A stretch of 64,000 nt of DNA from Glycomyces paridis (GTDB lineage: Bacteria; Actinomycetota; Actinomycetes; Mycobacteriales; Micromonosporaceae): the NCBI RefSeq assembly GCF_004912155.1, contig NZ_STGX01000007.1:76249-140248 (forward strand), read 5' to 3'. The notes beneath the pieces were generated by a model. That model searched no databases and had not been told where the DNA came from. It worked only from the letters and a program-made list of their open reading frames with translations. Positions 1 to 7,945 of the stretch are shown piece by piece. The stretch's first letter is position 1. Every line of letters starts with the position of its first letter. The position numbers and the translations under genes were made by a program.

Positions 1-984
1 GACCTCGGGGTCGCGTCCGGCGCGGTCGTCCTGCTCCTCGGAGAGGTAGCGGCGGCGCTCGGCGGCGAGCTGGGCGGTCGAGCGCAGGCGCTCGGCGACG
101 GCCTGGAGGCGGTACCAGGTCTCCTGGAGGCGGGCGAGGCGCGGCTTGTCGGCGGTGTGGGCGGCGTCGACTTCGCCGACCTGGGCGGCGAGGCGCTCGT
201 GTTCGTCGGCGAGGACGGCCTTGCGCTCGTTGAGCGCCTCTTCGTCGGCGAGGTCCTTGGCGATGTTGCCGCGCAGGGAGGCGAGGTCGTCGGCGAGGAG
301 GCGCAGGCGGGCCTCGCGCAGGTCCATCTGGATGGTCTGGGCGCGGCGGGCGAGTTCGGCCTGGCGGCCGAGGGGCTTGAGTTGGCGGCGCAGCTCGCCG
401 GTGAGGTCGGCGAGGCGGTCGAGGTTGCCCTGCATGCCTTCGAGCTTGCGGAGGGCCTTCTCCTTGCGCTTGCGGTGCTTGAGGACCCCGGCGGCCTCCT
501 CGATGAAGGCGCGGCGGTCCTCGGGGCGGGCGTGGAGGTAGGAGTCGAGCTTGCCCTGGCCGACGAGGACGTGCATCTCGCGGCCGATCCCCGCGTCGGA
601 GAGGAGGTCCTGGACGTCGAGGAGGCGGCAGCGGTCGCCGTTGATCTCGTACTCGCCCTCGCCGGAGCGGAACATGCGGCGGGTGATCGACACTTCGGAG
701 TAGTCGATGGGGATGGCGCCGTCGGAGTTGTCGATGGTGAGGGTGACCTCGGCGCGGCCGAGGGCGGGGCGGCCGGTGGTGCCGGCGAAGATGACGTCCT
801 CCATCTTGCCGCCGCGCAGGGACTTGGCGCCCTGCTCGCCGAGGACCCAGGCGATGGCGTCGACGACATTGGACTTGCCGGAGCCGTTGGGGCCGACCAC
901 GCAGGTGATCCCCGGTTCGAAGCGCAGGGTGGTGGCCGAGGCGAAGGACTTGAAGCCCTTCAGCGTGAGGCTCTTGAGGTACAA
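1..984 (-). CDS. smc: Chromosome segregation protein SMC (N-terminal part, runs off window)
   Basis: Reading the minus strand from a TTG at 984 gives about 328 residues of the ATPase head and start of the coiled coil of SMC, the condensin ATPase that organises and segregates the chromosome. The start [14 protein letters not shown] is the canonical SMC N-terminus. Walker A (GPNGSGKSN, about residues 31-39) and the following [15 protein letters not shown] segment are clear, and after about residue 150 the sequence becomes heptad-like and rich in Arg, Glu and Leu. A GGAG lies 6 nt before the TTG. The hinge, second coil and C-terminal head lie beyond position 1. Confidence 0.95.
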   Translation of the reverse strand, partial: MYLKSLTLKGFKSFASATTLRFEPGITCVVGPNGSGKSNVVDAIAWVLGEQGAKSLRGGKMEDVIFAGTTGRPALGRAEVTLTIDNSDGAIPIDYSEVSITRRMFRSGEGEYEINGDRCRLLDVQDLLSDAGIGREMHVLVGQGKLDSYLHARPEDRRAFIEEAAGVLKHRKRKEKALRKLEGMQGNLDRLADLTGELRRQLKPLGRQAELARRAQTIQMDLREARLRLLADDLASLRGNIAKDLADEEALNERKAVLADEHERLAAQVGEVDAAHTADKPRLARLQETWYRLQAVAERLRSTAQLAAERRRYLSEEQDDRAGRDPEV

Positions 985-1220
985 CGGTCGCTCCGGGCTC
1001 GATGTGCGTCGGCGTGGTACGGGACCGTCCCAGCCTACAAGGCCGGTGTGACCGAACCGGGTACATCAAAGGCCCCAAAGGGGACGAACCGCGGCCCCGT
1101 CGGGGCGGATGGCCCGAGCTTCAGGGGCGGAACAGGTGATTTCGGGCCCGGACATGGCGATGCGCGCCGGCCGTCTCGCAGCTGGCGCGCTGGTGTTCAC
1201 TTGTCGCGAGTGACGGAACG

Positions 1221-1409
1221 TCAGGTCAATGCGGGCTCTTGCAGCCGCATCAACTCCTCGACGTGTCCGTGCTCGATCTCGTCCTCCCGGGACCGGAGCT
1301 CGGCGAGCTCGGTCTCGAGATTGCGTACTCGCGCGCGTAGTTGGACCACTTCTTCGAGCAGGCGCTTGTCGGGAGCCTGGCCGATGTGGCCGTAGAGGGC
1401 TTTCGCCAT
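1221..1409 (-). CDS. Small conserved coiled-coil protein of unknown function
   Basis: A 62-residue protein starting MAKALYGHIG. The ATG at 1409 is chosen over upstream ATGs because an AAGGAG lies 4-5 nt before it. After the MAKALYGH box, residues 15-50 form one predicted coiled coil (LLEEVVQLRARVRNLETELA, then alternating Glu and Arg). I recall similar tiny proteins with this N-terminal motif from actinobacteria, but no function can be stated. It stands alone between smc and the divergent CAP-domain gene. The leucine and charge periodicity suggests an oligomerising or scaffold-type protein, which is inference only. Confidence 0.7.
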   Translation of the reverse strand: MAKALYGHIGQAPDKRLLEEVVQLRARVRNLETELAELRSREDEIEHGHVEELMRLQEPALT

Positions 1410-1757
1410 GGTTTCTCCTTGCGATCGCGTCGTTCGGTGGCGTTGGCGTACGCACCATGAATAACGTCGCATCTAGCTGAGTGAATTTTTTTAGCCGCCG
1501 GGGCCGATTGCCCCTCGCCGGACCAGTGGAGCACGGCTCGTGAACACTGGCCGTCTCTCAACATCATCCGCCTGATCGGCGGTCTTCGTCAAGCTTTGCA
1601 CATCGTTTGCGCACCGAATTCGACGGGGGTCACACCTGCGGGGGTACATCACGCCCGCTGCGCGCCTGCGCCCGATGCGCTCGGGACCCGAACCTGGTAG
1701 GGTGCGCGGCAAATGCGAATAACGCACACGTAACCCCCCGTGACGAGGCCATACCCC
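1410..1757. other. Divergent intergenic region, 348 nt
   Basis: This region separates the coiled-coil gene (minus) from the CAP-domain gene (plus) and should carry both promoters. Its left half is less GC-rich, with a T7 run near 1487-1493. I see no convincing RNA gene, riboswitch core or long inverted repeat. A GAGG near 1744-1748 is the likely ribosome-binding site for the CAP gene. Confidence 0.4.
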
Positions 1758-2489
1758 ATGCGCAGACTCCAGGGCGGGCGCCACCGCGATCCCGCCGAGA
1801 GCCGCCGCCGGATGTTCCTTGCGATCCTGGCGACCTTCGCCCTCGCCGCCGCCGCGACGTCACTGTGGGCGCTCGACTCGCCACTGGACGGCGAGCCCGC
1901 CGCGGCCGAGCGCCCGACCACCGCGGCCGCCGCCGATCCCGCGCCCCTCCTCGCCGACCTCCAGGAGGCCGGCATCCGGCCCCAGGACGCCGAAGAAGCC
2001 CCCACGACCGAGGCGGCCACCACCGCCGCGGCCGAAGAGGAAGACGACGCCGACGAAGGCGGCTCCGGCGGCGGCGACGACGGAGGCGGGGACGACGGCG
2101 GGAGCGACGCGCCCTACGCCGACGCCGAGGCCGCCGTGCTCGACCTGGTGAACGCCAACAGGTCCGACGCCGGCTGCGGCGCCCTCGAACGCGACGCCAA
2201 GCTCGACGCCGCCGCGCGCCTCCACGCCGAGGACATGGCCGCCAACGACTACTTCTCCCACACCTCGCTCGACGGGCGCGGCCCCACCGAGCGCGCCGCC
2301 GAGCAGGGCTACCAGGGCGGCGTCGGCGAGAACATCGCCGCGGGCTACCCCGACGCCGAAGCGGTCATGCAGGGCTGGATGGACTCCGAAGGGCACCGCG
2401 CGAACATCCTGAACTGCGGCTACGACGTGATCGGCATCGGCGTGGCCGACCGGGACGGCACCCTCTACTGGGTCCAGAACTTCGGCTAG
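1758..2489 (+). CDS. CAP-domain (SCP/PR-1-like) secreted or membrane-anchored protein
   Basis: About 243 residues. The N-terminus has a basic stretch followed by one hydrophobic segment (MFLAILATFALAAAATSLWA), a signal peptide or anchor. Next comes an Ala/Glu/Asp/Gly-rich low-complexity linker, then a C-terminal CAP domain of about 125 residues. CAP hallmarks are visible: DLVNANRSDAGC, the metal-site His in HAEDMAANDYFSH, GENIAAGYP, and the conserved box SEGHRANILNCGY. Bacterial CAP proteins are extracellular with mostly unknown activity. ATG 1758 is preferred to GTG 1740 because a GAGG lies upstream of it. The linker suggests the domain is held outside the membrane within the wall. Confidence 0.85.
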   Translation: MRRLQGGRHRDPAESRRRMFLAILATFALAAAATSLWALDSPLDGEPAAAERPTTAAAADPAPLLADLQEAGIRPQDAEEAPTTEAATTAAAEEEDDADEGGSGGGDDGGGDDGGSDAPYADAEAAVLDLVNANRSDAGCGALERDAKLDAAARLHAEDMAANDYFSHTSLDGRGPTERAAEQGYQGGVGENIAAGYPDAEAVMQGWMDSEGHRANILNCGYDVIGIGVADRDGTLYWVQNFG

Positions 2490-2651
2490 TCCGCAATAGG
2501 CACCGCATTATCGCAGGTGAACCTCGCCGCTACCTCTTACTGTCGTCCATCCGACTCAACTCTGGACTGGGCGATTACCAACAGTCATGCTGGGATGGCC
2601 GCCTGAACGGGCGCGCATCTGGGGAGGCGACCGAAAAACCTGAAGGACGAG

Positions 2652-3293
2652 GTGCCAACCGTGCGTGTCATGCTGTACGACCCGAATCAGGTGTTCTCCG
2701 CCAGCATCCGGCCGCTGCTCCACCGACGCGGTGACATCCCCGTCGAAGCCCGCAGCGCCAGGGCGCTCGCGGGGGCGGACGCGCAGATCGACTGCTGCCT
2801 GGTCGCCTTGGAGGCGGTCTCCCGGAACCGGGTGCTGACCGACTGCAAGCGGCCGGTCTTCCTCATCACCGACCGCGACGACGGCTCGGTGCTGCGCAAG
2901 GCCGTCTCCGTCGCCGCCGCGGGGATAGCCAACACCCACATCATGCCCGACGACCTGCTCGAGGCCATCGACTGCGGCCTCGCGAGCCCGCCGTACTACG
3001 ACCCGCAACTGCTGCGCGCCGCGCTCCAGCCCGCGCCGCTGCTCGGCGACCAGGACGCGCTCGAACTCGCGCACCACCTGACGCCCCGCGAGGACGACGT
3101 GCTGCGGCGCATAGTGCGCGGCGAACCGACCAGCCACATGGCCTCGCAGATGGGCGTCTCGGTCTCCACCGTCCGCTCGCACGTCCAGAACGTGCTCGGC
3201 AAGCTGGGCGTCAACTCGCGGCTGGCGGCCATCGCCTTCGCGATCAACTACGGCATCGACACCGTCAGGGAGAAGCACCCGCAGCTCAGTTGA
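2652..3293 (+). CDS. LuxR-family DNA-binding regulator with degenerate receiver-like N-terminus
   Basis: 213 residues from GTG 2652 (AAGGA just upstream; GTG 2661 is an alternative). The C-terminal 65 residues are a clear LuxR/GerE helix-turn-helix (LTPREDDVLRRIVRGEPTSH, then STVRSHVQNVLGKLGVNSRL). The N-terminal 120 residues have receiver-like spacing (VRVMLYDPNQVFSASIRPLL), but the position where the phospho-acceptor Asp should lie reads CCLVALEAV with no Asp, so phosphorylation is unlikely. No kinase gene is adjacent. It probably acts as an orphan transcription factor, with target unknown. A strong hairpin follows at 3304-3327. Confidence 0.85.
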   Translation: MPTVRVMLYDPNQVFSASIRPLLHRRGDIPVEARSARALAGADAQIDCCLVALEAVSRNRVLTDCKRPVFLITDRDDGSVLRKAVSVAAAGIANTHIMPDDLLEAIDCGLASPPYYDPQLLRAALQPAPLLGDQDALELAHHLTPREDDVLRRIVRGEPTSHMASQMGVSVSTVRSHVQNVLGKLGVNSRLAAIAFAINYGIDTVREKHPQLS

Positions 3294-3303
3294 AGGGCGC
3301 CCG

Positions 3304-3327
3304 AGGGGCGGCGCGGGCGCCGCCCCT
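3304..3327 (+). terminator. Hairpin terminator after the LuxR-type gene
   Basis: Perfect 10-bp GC stem (arms 3304-3313 and 3318-3327) with a CGGG loop, 10 nt after the regulator stop and 15 nt before mutM. There is no T tract, which is common in actinobacteria. Confidence 0.6.
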
Positions 3328-3342
3328 GGGCATACTTGAACC

Positions 3343-4173
3343 GTGCCAGAACTACCCGAAGTCGAGACGGTCCGCCGCGGTGTCGACGCGGCCTTCCGCG
3401 GCGGCCGCATCAGCGCCGTCGAGGTCTACAACCCGCGCACCGTGCGCCGCCACGCCACCGGCGTCGCCGACTTCCAGCGCAGCCTCGCGGGCCTGGAGGT
3501 CACCGGCAGCGGACGGCGCGGCAAGTTCATGTGGCTCGGCCTCGACGACGGCCGCGCGCTCGTGTGCCACCTGGGGATGAGCGGGCAGCTGCACGTCGTC
3601 ACCGACGGCCGCGAGGCCCACAAGCACCTGCGCGGCCGGATGCGCTTCAGCGACGACCGCGAGCTGTGGTTCATCGACCAGCGGACCTTCGGGTACTGGG
3701 ACCTGGTCGACATGGACGGCGCGGTGCCCGCGACCGTGGCGCACATCGCCCCCGACGTCTTCGAGACCGCCTTCGACCCCGGCCTGAGCGCCGACCGGCT
3801 CCTGCGCCGGCGCATCGAGGTCAAGAAGGCCCTGCTCGACCAGACCTGGATCAGCGGCGTCGGCAACATCTACGCCGACGAGGCGCTCTGGCGCTCTCGC
3901 CTGCGCGGGCGCCGCACCGGCGACTCCCTCACCCGCCGCAAGGCCCTCGAACTGCTCGGCCACGTCGGCGACGTCCTCACCGAGTCTCTCGCGGTCGGCG
4001 GCACCTCCTTCGACGAGCTCTACGTCGACGCCCGCGGCGAAGCCGGCTACTTCGCACGCGAACTGGCCGTCTACGGCCGCGCCGGCCAACCCTGCAAACG
4101 CTGCGCCACCCCCATCGTCCGCGAAGTCATCGGCGACCGCTCGGCCCACTACTGCCCGAAATGCCAGCGCTGA
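3343..4173 (+). CDS. mutM: Formamidopyrimidine-DNA glycosylase (MutM/Fpg)
   Basis: 276 residues, normal length. It excises 8-oxoguanine and ring-opened purines and nicks the abasic site. The catalytic N-terminus follows the initiator (PELPEVETVRRGV, Pro2 and Glu3), the conserved Lys occurs in GRRGKFMW, the helix-two-turn-helix carries DQTWISGVGNIYADEALW, and the zinc finger ends the protein (CKRC...CPKC). The start is GTG 3343. In most actinobacteria mutM is co-directional between rnc and smc; here it is inverted and convergent with rnc. Confidence 0.97.
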   Translation: MPELPEVETVRRGVDAAFRGGRISAVEVYNPRTVRRHATGVADFQRSLAGLEVTGSGRRGKFMWLGLDDGRALVCHLGMSGQLHVVTDGREAHKHLRGRMRFSDDRELWFIDQRTFGYWDLVDMDGAVPATVAHIAPDVFETAFDPGLSADRLLRRRIEVKKALLDQTWISGVGNIYADEALWRSRLRGRRTGDSLTRRKALELLGHVGDVLTESLAVGGTSFDELYVDARGEAGYFARELAVYGRAGQPCKRCATPIVREVIGDRSAHYCPKCQR

Positions 4174-4180
4174 ACGCGAA

Positions 4181-4215
4181 CGAGGGGCGGCACCGGAAAC
4201 CGGTGCCGCCCCTCG
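4181..4215. terminator. Bidirectional terminator between mutM and rnc
   Basis: Perfect 16-bp inverted repeat (4181-4196 and 4200-4215) with a 3-nt AAA loop, in the 51-nt gap between two convergent stop codons. It would serve both transcripts. Confidence 0.85.
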
Positions 4216-4224
4216 TGTCGTGTC

Positions 4225-4941
4225 TTATCGCTGTTTGACGCCCAGTCGCTCGGACAGGACCTGCCAGGAGAGCTTGGCGGCGATCTGCTCGGCGTCCTTC
4301 TTGGAACCGCCGGTGCCCTCGCCGAACTCCTCGCCGGCCACGACGGCCCAGGCGGTGAACTCCTTGGCGTGGTCGGGTCCCGACTCGCTGATCCGGTACT
4401 CGGGCACGCCCAACCCCGCGTCCGCCGTCAGCTCCTGGAGACTCGTCTTCCAGTCCAGCGCCGCGCCCTGCCCCGCGGCCGCCTCCATGAGGGGGTCGAA
4501 GAAGCGGTGCACCACGCGCTTGGCGACCTCGACCCCGTACTGGAGGTAGACGGCGCCGAGCAGCGCCTCCACCGCGTCCGCGAGGATCGAGTTCTTGCCC
4601 CGGCCGCCCGAGGTCTCCTCGCCCTTGCCCAGCATGAGGTGGGGGCCGATGCCGCCCGCGCCCATGCGGCGGGCCACACCGGCCAGCGCCTTCATGTTGA
4701 CCACCGACGCGCGCAGGCGCGCGAGCTGCCCTTCGGGCAGGTCCGGGTGGTCCTGGTAGAGCGCGGTGGTGACCACCAGGCTGAGCACGGAGTCCCCGAG
4801 GAACTCCAGGCGCTCGTTGGTGGGCAGTCCGCCGTGCTCGTAGGCGTAGGAGCGGTGGGTCAGGGCGAGGCGCAGCAGCTCGGGGTCGAGATCTCGAACC
4901 CCGAACACCGCTTCGAAATGCAGTATCGCCTTGTCGCCCAT
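4225..4941 (-). CDS. rnc: Ribonuclease III
   Basis: 238 residues, a double-strand-specific endonuclease for rRNA and mRNA processing. The RNase III signature [12 protein letters not shown] lies near residues 42-53, with a second catalytic acidic site in [17 protein letters not shown]-terminal dsRNA-binding domain includes [14 protein letters not shown] and [14 protein letters not shown]. It starts at ATG 4941, 12 nt after rpmF, in the usual actinobacterial order DUF177-rpmF-rnc. Confidence 0.97.
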   Translation of the reverse strand: MGDKAILHFEAVFGVRDLDPELLRLALTHRSYAYEHGGLPTNERLEFLGDSVLSLVVTTALYQDHPDLPEGQLARLRASVVNMKALAGVARRMGAGGIGPHLMLGKGEETSGGRGKNSILADAVEALLGAVYLQYGVEVAKRVVHRFFDPLMEAAAGQGAALDWKTSLQELTADAGLGVPEYRISESGPDHAKEFTAWAVVAGEEFGEGTGGSKKDAEQIAAKLSWQVLSERLGVKQR

Positions 4942-4953
4942 GCGCGGGAGGAC

Positions 4954-5127
4954 TTAGGCTTCGAGGACCTGGCGGCCCTTGTACGTGCCGCAGACCTCAC
5001 AGACCTGGTGGCCGCGCTTCTTGGCGTGGCACTGCGGGCACTCGACCAGCTGGATCGGCGCAGCCTTCCACTGCGACCGACGGTGCCGGGTGTTGCTGCG
5101 CGACATACGACGCTTCGGAACAGCCAC
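4954..5127 (-). CDS. rpmF: 50S ribosomal protein L32
   Basis: 57 residues from GTG 5127, beginning [17 protein letters not shown], the typical L32 N-terminus. Two Cys pairs follow (CPQC and CEVC) that form the zinc ribbon. A GGAG lies 7 nt before the GTG. It is flanked by DUF177 upstream and rnc downstream, the conserved arrangement for this gene. A 35-bp tandem repeat separates it from DUF177. Confidence 0.95.
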   Translation of the reverse strand: MAVPKRRMSRSNTRHRRSQWKAAPIQLVECPQCHAKKRGHQVCEVCGTYKGRQVLEA

Positions 5128-5157
5128 TTCAGAACTCCATACCTATACGCTGTGCAA

Positions 5158-5262
5158 ATTCACGGCTCGCGGGCTTCGCCGAGACCGTGCTCATTTACGG
5201 CTCGCAAGCTTCGCCGAGATCGTGCTCATTTACGGCTCGCAAGCTTCGCCGAGGCCATGCTA
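5158..5262. repeat. 35-bp tandem repeat, three copies
   Basis: Three adjacent 35-bp units at 5158-5192, 5193-5227 and 5228-5262. Copies 1 and 2 differ at about 4 positions; copy 3 diverges in its last 9 bases. Each unit contains the core CGGCTCGC..GCTTCGCCGAG, which can form a short CGGC/GCCG stem. The last unit contains the TAG stop of the DUF177 gene (5260-5262). The repeat fills the gap between DUF177 and rpmF and lies in the presumed polycistronic leader of rpmF. Confidence 0.9.
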
Positions 5263-5829
5263 TTTCGATTCGCCGTCGGTGTCGGCGAGCCGAAGCTTCT
5301 CCAGACCCGCCCAACGGGGGTCCACGATCTCGTGACCGTGGTCCTCGGGCAGGTCGTCCCAGGGGACGCCGCAGTCGGCGCACAGCCCCGGGCAGTCGGG
5401 TCGGCACAGCGGAGTGACCGGCATTGCCAGCACCAGCGCGTCCCGAACCGCGGGCTCCAGATCGAGCAGGTCCCCATCGAGCCGCATGATCTCGTCGGCA
5501 TCGGTGGTCGCATCGGTGACGGAGCCTTCGTAAGCGTACAGCTCCTGCACGTGGACCTTGAGAGTGTCCTGCACCGGTGCGAGGCACCTCGCACACTCGC
5601 CTTCCGCGACCGCTTCGACCTCGGCGTCGGCGAGGACGCCTTCGCTGACCGCGGTCAGGTGGAGGTCGAGGTCGATGACCGAGGACCGCTGCACCGCGTA
5701 GACCTCCAGGCCGTACGCCTCGGGCGCGGCGATCTCGCGCGCGACGTGCATCGTCGTGCCCGAGGTGCGCCCCAGCACCGCGGTGTCGAACACCAGCGGC
5801 GCGGCGGGGTCGGGAGCGGTCGTCGTCAT
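5260..5829 (-). CDS. DUF177 (YceD-family) protein
   Basis: 189 residues. The family neighbours rpmF across bacteria and is linked to large-subunit rRNA or ribosome maturation. Family cysteines are visible in GECARCLAPV (middle) and CRPDCPGLCADCG (C-terminal third), consistent with metal binding. The gene starts at ATG 5829 and its stop lies inside the 35-bp tandem repeat. It is first in the DUF177-rpmF-rnc operon. Confidence 0.9.
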   Translation of the reverse strand: MTTTAPDPAAPLVFDTAVLGRTSGTTMHVAREIAAPEAYGLEVYAVQRSSVIDLDLHLTAVSEGVLADAEVEAVAEGECARCLAPVQDTLKVHVQELYAYEGSVTDATTDADEIMRLDGDLLDLEPAVRDALVLAMPVTPLCRPDCPGLCADCGVPWDDLPEDHGHEIVDPRWAGLEKLRLADTDGESK

Positions 5830-6210
5830 GGGTGTACTGCGGTCCTTCGTCAGGGAGATGCGCCTCGATCGAGGCCGACCGGTAATGCTACATCAGCGAC
5901 GCGGTCGCTCCCAACGCAGGTCGCCGCGGGGAGGCCGCCGCCGGGCGGTGTGAGTTCGGCGATACCGGGAGCCGCCGGGCGCCGGTTCTGTCGGACCCGA
6001 GGGGAAAGGTGGGTCTACCCACCCAAGGGTGGGCAGACCCGGCCGCACCCGGGCTCGCAAGCCTCCCCCGGGCGCGCGGTCCGCGAGATGCGCGTCTACG
6101 ACCGCTTCGGAGCATCCCCCCGAGCGCGCTGTCGTCTGCGGCCCTGCCGTCTCGGCCCGCGGCGTCGCCGCAGGCGGTCAGATCGGAGCGGCCGGTCCGG
6201 CGGGCGCGCC
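5830..6210. other. Intergenic region, 381 nt
   Basis: This region lies upstream of DUF177 and downstream of the DivIVA-like gene, both on the minus strand. It holds a strong hairpin (6011-6040, listed separately) and presumably the DUF177 promoter in 5830-5960. Open frames across it are Arg/Pro-rich shadows, and I see no credible gene. Confidence 0.4.
6011..6040 (-). terminator. Hairpin downstream of the DivIVA-like gene
   Basis: Inverted repeat with 14-nt arms (6011-6024 and 6027-6040), one mismatch and a 2-nt loop. The core TACCCACCC/GGGTGGG also occurs in the hairpin near 13794-13810, which likewise follows a minus-strand gene. A terminator role is inferred. Confidence 0.6.
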
Positions 6211-6747
6211 CTAGATCTGCGGCAGCGGCTTTTCTTCTTCGAACTGCTCCTGCTGGGGCGTGAAGGTGCCGATCTCGCGCAGGGTGTGCATCTTGTCGCG
6301 CCCGCGCTCGACGCCCGAGAGGGCCCGGTGGAGGAACTGCTCGAAGTTCGCGAGCGTGGTGTCGACGTACTCGTCGACCTCGTCGCGCAGCCGCTGCGCC
6401 TCGCCGCGGGCCTCGGTGACGATCCGGTTGCCCTCGTGCTCGGCAGAGACGGTGATCTCGTGGCGCGAGACGAGGCGGGCGTGCTCGGACTCGCCTTCGG
6501 CGATGATCCGCTCGGCCTCGCGCTCGCCCGCGTCGATGATCTTGTCGCGCTCCTGGAGCATGGCCTCGGCGCGGCGGAGGTCGCCGGGGAGTTCGTTCTG
6601 GAGTTCCTCCAGCATGGCGATCATCTCGGCCCGGTCCACTTTGCAGGCTCGGGACATGGGAACGGCCTTGGCCTGCTCCACGTAGGCGATGATCTCTTCT
6701 ATACGGTCGAGCGCACCCACCGATTTGCTCCCGTCGATGTCATTCAT
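6211..6747 (-). CDS. DivIVA/Wag31-like coiled-coil protein
   Basis: 178 residues, almost entirely helical and charged. Residues 60-110 (RRAEAMLQERDKIIDAGERE, then alternating Glu and Arg) and 125-160 read as coiled coil. The family is annotated in actinobacteria as a cell-division initiation or ATP-synthase-b-like protein and commonly sits beside coaD. No membrane segment is visible. A role at the pole or septum is inferred from resemblance only. Confidence 0.65.
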   Translation of the reverse strand: MNDIDGSKSVGALDRIEEIIAYVEQAKAVPMSRACKVDRAEMIAMLEELQNELPGDLRRAEAMLQERDKIIDAGEREAERIIAEGESEHARLVSRHEITVSAEHEGNRIVTEARGEAQRLRDEVDEYVDTTLANFEQFLHRALSGVERGRDKMHTLREIGTFTPQQEQFEEEKPLPQI

Positions 6748-6818
6748 GGGGACATTGTCCCGGATGAGGGTTGGAAACGTGGTTGATCCGGCTTATGACG
6801 GTGCTTTCGAGCCGGAAT

Positions 6819-7307
6819 TCAGTCCCGTAGTCGTTCGACGAGTCGCGTCTGGACGATCTGCGGCACGTGGGGCGTGATGTCGCCGCCCCATTTCGCGACG
6901 TCCTTGACCATCGAGGAGGACAGGAAGGAGTACAGGGGGTTGGTCGGAATGAACACCGTCTCGATGCCTCCCAACCCGTAGTTCATCTGGGCCATCTGTA
7001 GTTCGTAGTCGAAGTCCGAGACCGCTCGGACGCCCTTGACGAGGACGCCGGCGCCGTGCTCCTTGCAGAAGTCGACGACCAGGCCCTGGAAGGAGGCGAC
7101 ACGCACGTTCGGCAGGTCCCGGGTGGTCTCGCGGAGGAGTTCCACGCGTTCCTCGACGCTGAACAGCGCGTTCTTGGAAGCGTTGTGGAAGACCGCGACC
7201 CACACCTCATCGTACAGCTGGGCGGACCGTCCGAAGATGTCGAGATGACCGTACGTCACCGGATCGAATGACCCCGGGCAGACGGCGATTCGCGCTTCAG
7301 GTTTCAC
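6819..7307 (-). CDS. coaD: Phosphopantetheine adenylyltransferase
   Basis: 162 residues, catalysing the penultimate step of coenzyme A synthesis. The nucleotidyltransferase motif CPGSFDPVTYGHLDI (a TxGH variant) opens the protein, and the ATP-binding C-terminal motif FLSSSMVKDVAKWGGDI is present. GTG 7307 is chosen over ATG 7325 because it gives a 4-nt GTGA overlap with the rsmD stop and the normal family length. Confidence 0.95.
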   Translation of the reverse strand: MKPEARIAVCPGSFDPVTYGHLDIFGRSAQLYDEVWVAVFHNASKNALFSVEERVELLRETTRDLPNVRVASFQGLVVDFCKEHGAGVLVKGVRAVSDFDYELQMAQMNYGLGGIETVFIPTNPLYSFLSSSMVKDVAKWGGDITPHVPQIVQTRLVERLRD

Positions 7308-7876
7308 AGGGCGTGACCGTAGCAAAGGGCGGTGGTGCCGTAGCGGCGGACGCGGTCTTCTGCGATCTGGGGCGGCCAGGGCACCGAGGCGTCCTTTCCG
7401 CCCCGTTCGACGACCACGTCGGCGTCCGGTGCGAGCCAGCCGTTCGCGACGAGCGCTTCGAGGACCGCGCCCACCTCCGCGTCGGTGACGGCGTAGGGCG
7501 GGTCGGCGAAGACGATGTCGTACGGCGCGGCGGGGGCGTGCTGGAGGGCCTTCTCGACCGGCGCGCAGACCACCTCGGCGCCAGCGGCGCCAAGGTCGGC
7601 GAGGTTGAGATCGGCGAGGTTGCCGCGCAGCAGCTTCGCGGTCTGGGCGTGCGACTCCACGAACAGCGCCGCGGCGGCGCCGCGCGAGAGCGCCTCGATG
7701 CCGACCGCGCCGGAGCCGGCGTAGAGGTCGGCGAAGCGCAGTCCGTCGAGGTCGCCGCCGGGGGCGAGCGAGTTGAACAGGGCTTCCCGGACGCGGTCCG
7801 AGGTGGGCCGGGTGCGGTCCCCCGGGGGCGTGGCGAGGCGGCGGCCCTTGAGGCTGCCGGCGATGATCCTAGTCAT
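7304..7876 (-). CDS. rsmD: 16S rRNA (guanine966-N2)-methyltransferase
   Basis: 190 residues. The Rossmann SAM-binding motif DLYAGSGAVGIEALSRGA and the catalytic N-methyltransferase motif DPPY (in IVFADPPYAV) are clear. The N-terminal MTRIIAGSLKGRRLATPPG is typical of RsmD. It is coupled to coaD by a 4-nt overlap, a widespread pairing, and recG lies 70 nt upstream. Confidence 0.95.
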   Translation of the reverse strand: MTRIIAGSLKGRRLATPPGDRTRPTSDRVREALFNSLAPGGDLDGLRFADLYAGSGAVGIEALSRGAAAALFVESHAQTAKLLRGNLADLNLADLGAAGAEVVCAPVEKALQHAPAAPYDIVFADPPYAVTDAEVGAVLEALVANGWLAPDADVVVERGGKDASVPWPPQIAEDRVRRYGTTALCYGHAL

Positions 7877-7945
7877 TTGAGCCCTACTGTAATCCGACTC
7901 CGCCGGACGCGCGCGCCCTCGACGCGGCGGCGGGGCGCGAAGGCC

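Noticed and set aside
5158-5262. Possible CRISPR array
   Set aside because: The repeat units are directly adjacent with no spacers and only three copies, so it is a tandem repeat.
4369-6786. 805-residue open frame on the plus strand
   Set aside because: It lies antisense over rnc, rpmF, DUF177 and the DivIVA-like gene; it is a high-GC shadow with Arg/Ala/Gly-rich composition and no recognisable motif.
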